A DNA stretch of 64,000 bases from JABMOV01 sp964654545 (lineage in GTDB: Bacteria > Fidelibacterota > Marinisomatia > Marinisomatales > JABMOV01), in NCBI GenBank assembly GCA_964654545.1, contig CAZZIU010000005.1:76384-140383 (forward strand), given 5' to 3'. The notes under the pieces are model-generated. The model saw nothing but the letters and a program-made list of their open reading frames with translations. It was not told the DNA's origin and searched no databases. The position numbers were made by a program, and so were the translations under genes. Shown here one piece after another: positions 59,551-64,000 of the stretch (its first letter is position 1; each line of letters begins with the position of its first letter).

Positions 59551-59964
59551 TTAAAACTCCCTGCGCTCAACAATTTTTGTTTTAATTGGCAACTTATAAC
59601 TGGCATTTTTAAATGCTGTTTCAGCTTGCTCTCTTGTAACACCTTCAATCTCGAATAATACTCGTCCAGGTTTTACATTGGCGACCCAATATTCCGGTGC
59701 ACCTTTACCTTTACCCATTCGCGTTTCCGCTGGTTTAGCGGTAATCGGTTTATCCGGGAATATTCTAATCCACATTTTTCCAATTTTTCTCACCACACGT
59801 GCAATGGTAATACGTGATGCTTCAATCTGACGAGCGGATATCCATCCACCTTCCACAGCCTTCAAACCATAACTGCCAAAGGCCACAAAGTTTCCACGCA
59901 TAGCCATTCCGCGACGGTGACCACGGTGATGACGTCGATATTTAATTTTTTTTGGTTCTAACAT
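59551..59964 (-). CDS. rplP: 50S ribosomal protein L16
   Basis: 137 residues. Begins with Met-Leu-Glu-Pro-Lys-Lys-Ile-Lys-Tyr-Arg-Arg and has Arg-Met-Gly-Lys-Gly-Lys-Gly-Ala-Pro-Glu-Tyr-Trp-Val-Ala, the L16 signature. It supports tRNA at the A site. Two bases after rpsC. Confidence 0.98.
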   Translation of the reverse strand: MLEPKKIKYRRHHRGHRRGMAMRGNFVAFGSYGLKAVEGGWISARQIEASRITIARVVRKIGKMWIRIFPDKPITAKPAETRMGKGKGAPEYWVANVKPGRVLFEIEGVTREQAETAFKNASYKLPIKTKIVERREF

Positions 59965-59966
59965 GA

Positions 59967-60602
59967 TTATTGTTTTTTATGCATTATACCATTACAAATC
60001 CACACTTTGATACCAATAACACCGTAGGTTGTATGTGCCTCGGTTAGACAGTAATCGATATCAGCCCGCAAGGTATGAAGGGGGACTTTTCCTTCCATAA
60101 ATTTTTCACTTCGTGCAATCTCAGCACCACCAAGTCGACCAGCAACATTTATTCTGATCCCTTCTGCACCCATGCGCATGGTGGATTGTATTGTTTTATT
60201 TACAACACGGCGATAAGAAATCTTTTTGATCAACTGATGTGCAATATTTGCACCAACCAGCGCTGCATCGAGTTCCGGTCGTTTTACTTCAGAAATGTTG
60301 ATCTGAATATCTTTATCGGTAAGCTGTTTCACTTCCCGTTTTAATCGAGCAACCTCTTCCCCACCTTTACCAATAACAATACCGGGTCTGGCCGTGTGAA
60401 TTGTGACTGTCACAACTTTGGAGGTGCGAGCAATATCAACTTTTGCAATTCCGGCATTCGGCAAACGAGCAGCTAAATACTTTCTGATTTTGACGTCTTC
60501 TTCCAGTTCAGACGCAAAAGTTTCCTTCGGTGAGAACCAATTTGATCTCCAGTCCTTTGTGACTGAAAGACGGAATCCGACAGGATGTGTTTTTTGTCCC
60601 AA
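59967..60602 (-). CDS. rpsC: 30S ribosomal protein S3
   Basis: 211 residues. It starts Met-Gly-Gln-Lys-Thr-His-Pro-Val-Gly-Phe-Arg-Leu and has the KH word Gly-Ile-Val-Ile-Gly-Lys-Gly-Gly. It ends after the core with a short Lys-Lys-Gln tail. Part of the mRNA entry-channel helicase site. Confidence 0.98.
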   Translation of the reverse strand: MGQKTHPVGFRLSVTKDWRSNWFSPKETFASELEEDVKIRKYLAARLPNAGIAKVDIARTSKVVTVTIHTARPGIVIGKGGEEVARLKREVKQLTDKDIQINISEVKRPELDAALVGANIAHQLIKKISYRRVVNKTIQSTMRMGAEGIRINVAGRLGGAEIARSEKFMEGKVPLHTLRADIDYCLTEAHTTYGVIGIKVWICNGIMHKKQ

Positions 60603-60613
60603 AAAATCCTCCG

Positions 60614-60958
60614 TTACTGTTCGTCGCTTACTACGATTGTTAAATGGGAAGAAGGCCTACGTAATCGGGAAGCCCTACCCATGGAGGCTGCGCGAAACCT
60701 TTTCATTGCAGGTCCACCATCAACAAACGCTTCCTTAATACTCAATTTTTCCGGCTCTACGACTTTATTATCAGCCAACACCATCAAATTGGCAACTGCT
60801 GAATGCAAGGTTTTCTCAATTACCTCTGCTGCTTTCTCCGGAGAGAAATGCAGCATGTTTAAGGCGTTACCCACATTCTCACCGCGAATGGCATCCAATG
60901 TTTTTCTCACTTTGCGCGGTGATTGTCTAATATAACGATGTATTGCCCGTGCTTCCAT
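60614..60958 (-). CDS. rplV: 50S ribosomal protein L22
   Basis: 114 residues from the ATG at 60958, five bases after the rpsS stop. A longer open frame to 61012 overlaps rpsS and adds nothing L22-like. The family word Gln-Ser-Pro-Arg-Lys-Val-Arg-Lys-Thr-Leu-Asp and the tail Thr-Ile-Val-Val-Ser-Asp are present. Lines the exit tunnel. Confidence 0.96.
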   Translation of the reverse strand: MEARAIHRYIRQSPRKVRKTLDAIRGENVGNALNMLHFSPEKAAEVIEKTLHSAVANLMVLADNKVVEPEKLSIKEAFVDGGPAMKRFRAASMGRASRLRRPSSHLTIVVSDEQ

Positions 60959-60962
60959 TTCA

Positions 60963-61232
60963 TTAACTCTTTCTATCGCCAGAATGCATTCTAAATGTTC
61001 TGGTGGGAGCAAATTCGCCCAATTTATGACCTACCATATTTTCATAGATGTAAACAGGAATAAATTTGTTGCCATTATGCACGGCTATTGTATGCCCTAC
61101 AAAATCTGGTGTAATCATGGTGCGTCTGGACCAGGTTTTAATAACCTTTTTCTTGCCAGAATCATTCATGACCTGAATTTTTTTCATCAGTTTTTCACTG
61201 ACGTAGGGTCCTTTTTTCAGGGATCGAGGCAT
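60963..61232 (-). CDS. rpsS: 30S ribosomal protein S19
   Basis: 89 residues. It starts Met-Pro-Arg-Ser-Leu-Lys-Lys-Gly-Pro-Tyr-Val and contains the signature word Thr-Trp-Ser-Arg-Arg-Thr-Met-Ile-Thr-Pro-Asp-Phe-Val-Gly-His-Thr. Head protein of the 30S subunit. One base after rplB. Confidence 0.98.
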   Translation of the reverse strand: MPRSLKKGPYVSEKLMKKIQVMNDSGKKKVIKTWSRRTMITPDFVGHTIAVHNGNKFIPVYIYENMVGHKLGEFAPTRTFRMHSGDRKS

Positions 61233-61233
61233 A

Positions 61234-62058
61234 CTACTTTCTCCTCTTCACAATCATGTCATTTGATTTCTTTTTACGCTTGCGGGTTTTAAATCCTTTT
61301 GATGGCTGACCCCATGGCGACCTTGGATGTCCTCCTCCGGATGTTTTTCCTTCTCCTCCACCCATTGGATGGTCAACCGGATTCATGGCAACACCGCGTA
61401 CTGTCGGACGAATACCTAACCAGCGTGTACGCCCAGCCTTACCTGAAACAATTTGTTCATGGCTACGATTCCCAACCTGGCCAAGAGTAGCTGCGCATTC
61501 TTCTCGTACCATTCGTAACTCGCCCGAAGGGAGTTTTAAGGTTGTTAATCCAGCATCATGGGCCATTACCTGAGCAACAGCTCCAGCGCTTCGGACCATT
61601 TGTCCGCCTTTACCCGGCGTAAGTTCAACATTATGAACGAGCATCCCAGTTGGGATCAATTTTAATGGGACAGAATTCCCCACCTTCAATGGGGCACTTT
61701 CACCGGACAACACATCATCGCCTACTTTTAATCCAACCGGGGCCAACATATAACGTTTTTCACCATCAGCATAAACCACCAAAGCGATATTAGCAGAACG
61801 ATTGGGATCGTACTCAATCGTTGTGACTTTACCTTGAATGCCGTGCTTATCCCTTTTGAAGTCTATCAAGCGATAGCGTCTGCGATGACCACCACCACGG
61901 TGACGTACAGTAATACGACCTTTATTATTCCGACCACCGCTTTTCTTTAGGGCTACTGTCAACGATTTCTCTGGTTTATCCGTCGTGATTTCGGCAAAAT
62001 CTGATCGGGTGCCAAAACGGTTACCAGGAGTTACAGGATTTAATTTGCGAATACCCAT
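61234..62058 (-). CDS. rplB: 50S ribosomal protein L2
   Basis: 274 residues from the ATG at 62058 (one base after the rplW stop; an ATG-like start at 62076 is inside rplW). The peptidyl-transferase-linked C-terminal block Val-Asp-His-Pro-Met-Gly-Gly-Gly-Glu-Gly and the zinc-free ending rich in Lys/Arg are typical. Present in full. Confidence 0.97.
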   Translation of the reverse strand: MGIRKLNPVTPGNRFGTRSDFAEITTDKPEKSLTVALKKSGGRNNKGRITVRHRGGGHRRRYRLIDFKRDKHGIQGKVTTIEYDPNRSANIALVVYADGEKRYMLAPVGLKVGDDVLSGESAPLKVGNSVPLKLIPTGMLVHNVELTPGKGGQMVRSAGAVAQVMAHDAGLTTLKLPSGELRMVREECAATLGQVGNRSHEQIVSGKAGRTRWLGIRPTVRGVAMNPVDHPMGGGEGKTSGGGHPRSPWGQPSKGFKTRKRKKKSNDMIVKRRK

Positions 62059-62059
62059 A

Positions 62060-62383
62060 TTATACAGTTCCCTCACCCTTTAACAAATCAATAGAAAAAC
62101 CCTCTTTCAAAGTAACGACGGCTTTTTTCCAGTCCGATCGTTTACCCTGTGTACGGATTGTTCTACCTCCACTTCGAACCGTCATTTGCTTTTCTTTCCC
62201 TTTTCGGTTCATGGTAGCTACTTTTTCTACTTTCACATCAAAGAGACTTTCAATTGCAGATTTAATCATGATTTTGTTTGCATTTGGTGTCACCTGAAAA
62301 GCATACTTCCGCTGAGTCTCTTCCAATACGCTCATTTTTTCTGTGAATAAAGGGCGCAATATTATGTCTTTAAAATCTGCCAT
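62060..62383 (-). CDS. rplW: 50S ribosomal protein L23
   Basis: 107 residues. Start Asp-Ile-Ile-Leu-Arg-Pro-Leu-Phe-Thr-Glu-Lys, then Tyr-Ala-Phe-Gln-Val-Thr-Pro-Asn-Ala-Asn-Lys, identify L23, the docking site for SRP and trigger factor at the tunnel exit. Confidence 0.97.
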   Translation of the reverse strand: MADFKDIILRPLFTEKMSVLEETQRKYAFQVTPNANKIMIKSAIESLFDVKVEKVATMNRKGKEKQMTVRSGGRTIRTQGKRSDWKKAVVTLKEGFSIDLLKGEGTV

Positions 62384-62384
62384 A

Positions 62385-63017
62385 TTAATTCTTAGTGCTC
62401 AGTTGTTCATTCAAAATTGCAAGACCGTTTTTATCAAATAAAAGCACTTCATTGTCCAGCAAATCATAAGTGCTTGCTTCGTTGGATGGTATAATACTTA
62501 TGTTCGGTAAATTCCTGGCGCTCAAGAATAAACTGTCATCTAGAGAGCCAATCAATAGTGTAAGTTTTTTTCCATCTAAGTCTAATGTTTTTAAAAAATC
62601 GACTATGGTTTTTGTTTTTGGTGCATCCATCGTAATTCCATTAACAACTACTATTGCACCAGCTTTGGCCTTGCTTGATAATACACTACGTCGGGCCAAC
62701 TGCTTCATTTTCTTTGGTAATTGTTTCTTGTACGTATGAGGTTGTGGACCAAAAACGGTACCACCGCCTTTCCATATTGGACTACGACTTGAACCTGCGC
62801 GAGCCACCCCACGACCTTTTTGTCGCCACGGTTTTTTACCACCACCGCTGACCCGCCCTCGGCTTTTAGAAGCATGGGTTCCTTGGCGCATATTTGCTAA
62901 TTCTGCCAATATTGCCTGATGAACAACAAATTCATTTGGCTCAATCCCAAACACTGTATCACTGACTTTCATCTTTGAGTCATTTGAGCCGTCTAATTTT
63001 TTTACTTGAAATTCCAT
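62385..63017 (-). CDS. rplD: 50S ribosomal protein L4
   Basis: 210 residues. The long tunnel loop has Arg-Gly-Arg-Val-Ser-Gly-Gly-Gly-Lys-Lys-Pro-Trp-Arg-Gln-Lys-Gly-Arg-Gly and Ala-Gly-Ser-Ser-Arg-Ser-Pro. In E. coli L4 represses the S10 operon; whether it does so here cannot be read. Confidence 0.97.
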   Translation of the reverse strand: MEFQVKKLDGSNDSKMKVSDTVFGIEPNEFVVHQAILAELANMRQGTHASKSRGRVSGGGKKPWRQKGRGVARAGSSRSPIWKGGGTVFGPQPHTYKKQLPKKMKQLARRSVLSSKAKAGAIVVVNGITMDAPKTKTIVDFLKTLDLDGKKLTLLIGSLDDSLFLSARNLPNISIIPSNEASTYDLLDNEVLLFDKNGLAILNEQLSTKN

Positions 63018-63022
63018 TTTTT

Positions 63023-63640
63023 CTATTTCGTAATGGTTAAATAACCGTTATTAGCGCCTGGAACAGCCCCTTTTATGTATAAGTGGTTTTTTTCAGCGTC
63101 AACACCAACCACTTCCAAGTTAAGCGTGGTAATTTTTTCATTGCCATAATGACCACCCATTTTCATTCCCTTAAAAACTCGGGATGGATCAGATGCTTGA
63201 CCAATAGAACCGGGATGGCGTAAATACTCACTTTGCCCATGGGTAACATTTTGGCGTTGAAAATTATGACGCTTGATCACACCAGCGAATCCACGTCCTT
63301 TTGATGTACCACTCACATCAACTCTGTCACCAACTCTGAATATCTGAACATTGAATTTCTGTCCAAGCTTGTATTCAAATTCGGGCACAGTTCTAAATTC
63401 TGCCAAAATTCGTTTCGGTGATATGCCGGCTTTTTCAAAATGACCCTTAAGTGGTTTGGTTGTATGTTTATCTTTTCGATCTTCAAAACCCACCTGTACT
63501 GCAACGTATCCGTCGTTATCAAGTGTTTTAACTTGCGTAACCACACAGGGACCCGCTTCAACAATTGTTACAGGGAGTACTTTCCCTGCTGAAGAAAAGA
63601 TTTGGGTCATCCCAACTTTTTTACCAATCAATCCGCGCAT
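63023..63640 (-). CDS. rplC: 50S ribosomal protein L3
   Basis: 205 residues. It starts Met-Arg-Gly-Leu-Ile-Gly-Lys-Lys-Val-Gly-Met-Thr-Gln. The loop near the peptidyl transferase centre (Ser-Lys-Gly-Arg-Gly-Phe-Ala-Gly-Val-Ile-Lys-Arg-His and His-Pro-Gly-Ser-Ile-Gly) is intact. Confidence 0.98.
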   Translation of the reverse strand: MRGLIGKKVGMTQIFSSAGKVLPVTIVEAGPCVVTQVKTLDNDGYVAVQVGFEDRKDKHTTKPLKGHFEKAGISPKRILAEFRTVPEFEYKLGQKFNVQIFRVGDRVDVSGTSKGRGFAGVIKRHNFQRQNVTHGQSEYLRHPGSIGQASDPSRVFKGMKMGGHYGNEKITTLNLEVVGVDAEKNHLYIKGAVPGANNGYLTITK

Positions 63641-63642
63641 TA

Positions 63643-63951
63643 CTACACCTTTATCTCAATATCGACACCAGCTGGAAGATCTAATTTCATCAACGATTCA
63701 ACTGTTTTTGGTGTTGAGTTCAGTATATCAATTAATCGTTTGTGGATTTTGGTCTGGAATTGTTCGCGTGATTTTTTGTCCACATGTGGTGATCGTAAAA
63801 CCGTGTAGATTGACCTTTTGGTGGGTAACGGGATAGGCCCCGATATAATCGCACCGGTCGATTTCGCAGTCTTTACAATCTTTTCTGTGGATTTATCCAA
63901 CAGCGAATGATCGTAGGCTTTTAAACTTATTCTGATCGATTGTTTTGCCAC
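63643..63951 (-). CDS. rpsJ: 30S ribosomal protein S10
   Basis: 102 residues, with a GTG start at 63951. Words Ile-Arg-Ile-Ser-Leu-Lys-Ala-Tyr-Asp-His and Ile-Pro-Leu-Pro-Thr-Lys-Arg-Ser-Ile-Tyr-Thr-Val-Leu-Arg-Ser-Pro-His-Val are diagnostic. First gene of the S10 block, ten bases after the tuf stop. Confidence 0.98.
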   Translation of the reverse strand: MAKQSIRISLKAYDHSLLDKSTEKIVKTAKSTGAIISGPIPLPTKRSIYTVLRSPHVDKKSREQFQTKIHKRLIDILNSTPKTVESLMKLDLPAGVDIEIKV

Positions 63952-63961
63952 AATAGCGTCC

Positions 63962-64000
63962 TTACTGAATAATCTCCGTTACCACACCGGCACCAACCGT
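63962..64000 (-). CDS. tuf: Elongation factor Tu, last 12 codons
   Basis: Only the 3' end is inside the window. The last 12 residues read Thr-Val-Gly-Ala-Gly-Val-Val-Thr-Glu-Ile-Ile-Gln before a TAA, the C-terminal signature of EF-Tu. The place just before rpsJ is the usual str-S10 junction, so the call is sound despite the short stretch. Confidence 0.88.
   Translation of the reverse strand, partial: TVGAGVVTEIIQ

Overview
The window is a bacterial chromosome segment with moderately low GC. It carries two 100-N scaffold gaps, each flanked by an identical 55-base overlap, which points to a short-read metagenome assembly. The gene set suggests an uncultured Gram-negative bacterium of the Fibrobacteres-Chlorobi-Bacteroidetes side of the tree, perhaps a Marinimicrobia-like lineage: lipoproteins, a FecR/beta-barrel protein, a GHL10 hydrolase, many multiheme cytochromes, and weak Shine-Dalgarno use outside some genes. 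This placement is inference; the ribosomal block would allow a firm one. No gene-free stretch exceeds 300 bases.

1-5.5 kb (minus): a lipoprotein gene running off the left edge, then comEC, an RNase HII-YraN fusion and signal peptidase I. 5.6-8 kb (plus): an AGCS amino acid symporter and an inositol monophosphatase. 8-17.8 kb (minus): a housekeeping block transcribed as tRNA-Ala, a large Alu-containing SRP RNA, dnaX, ybaB, recR, pgsA, pgpA, cinA, thpR, recA, recX, a degenerate PurL paralogue and an FAH-family hydrolase. The tRNA-SRP RNA-dnaX-ybaB-recR order matches Bacillus subtilis. 18-22.2 kb (minus): a FecR-domain envelope protein, a selenoprotein of the SelW/Rdx family read through an in-frame UGA, and three unknown proteins. 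22.3-27 kb: a fused FAD/Fe-S D-2-hydroxyacid dehydrogenase, a thioesterase and an MFS transporter.

27-39.8 kb (minus) is the most striking region. Seven c-type cytochrome genes (73 CXXCH motifs plus one CX4CH), two of them fused to a membrane cytochrome b, lie with an NrfD membrane protein, a four-cluster ferredoxin and a predicted outer-membrane beta-barrel. The distal part (barrel, 11-heme protein, 5-heme lipoprotein, 4-heme protein, terminator) resembles the layout of a porin-cytochrome conduit. The proximal part holds quinone-linked inner-membrane modules. Together they could carry electrons between the quinone pool and the cell exterior. A Cys-rich MerR regulator with a 24-bp palindrome upstream follows.

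40.6-44.3 kb (plus): a VTE5-VTE6-like polyprenol kinase fusion, a free methionine-R-sulfoxide reductase and a PHP-domain hydrolase. 44.3-48.6 kb: a DUF350 membrane protein, an unknown secreted protein, hutI and hutU, and a thioredoxin-like lipoprotein. 48.6-64 kb (minus): a GHL10-family protein, then the complete S10-spc-alpha ribosomal block from the 3' end of tuf to rplQ, including rpmJ, infA, map, secY and rpoA, closed by a strong terminator.
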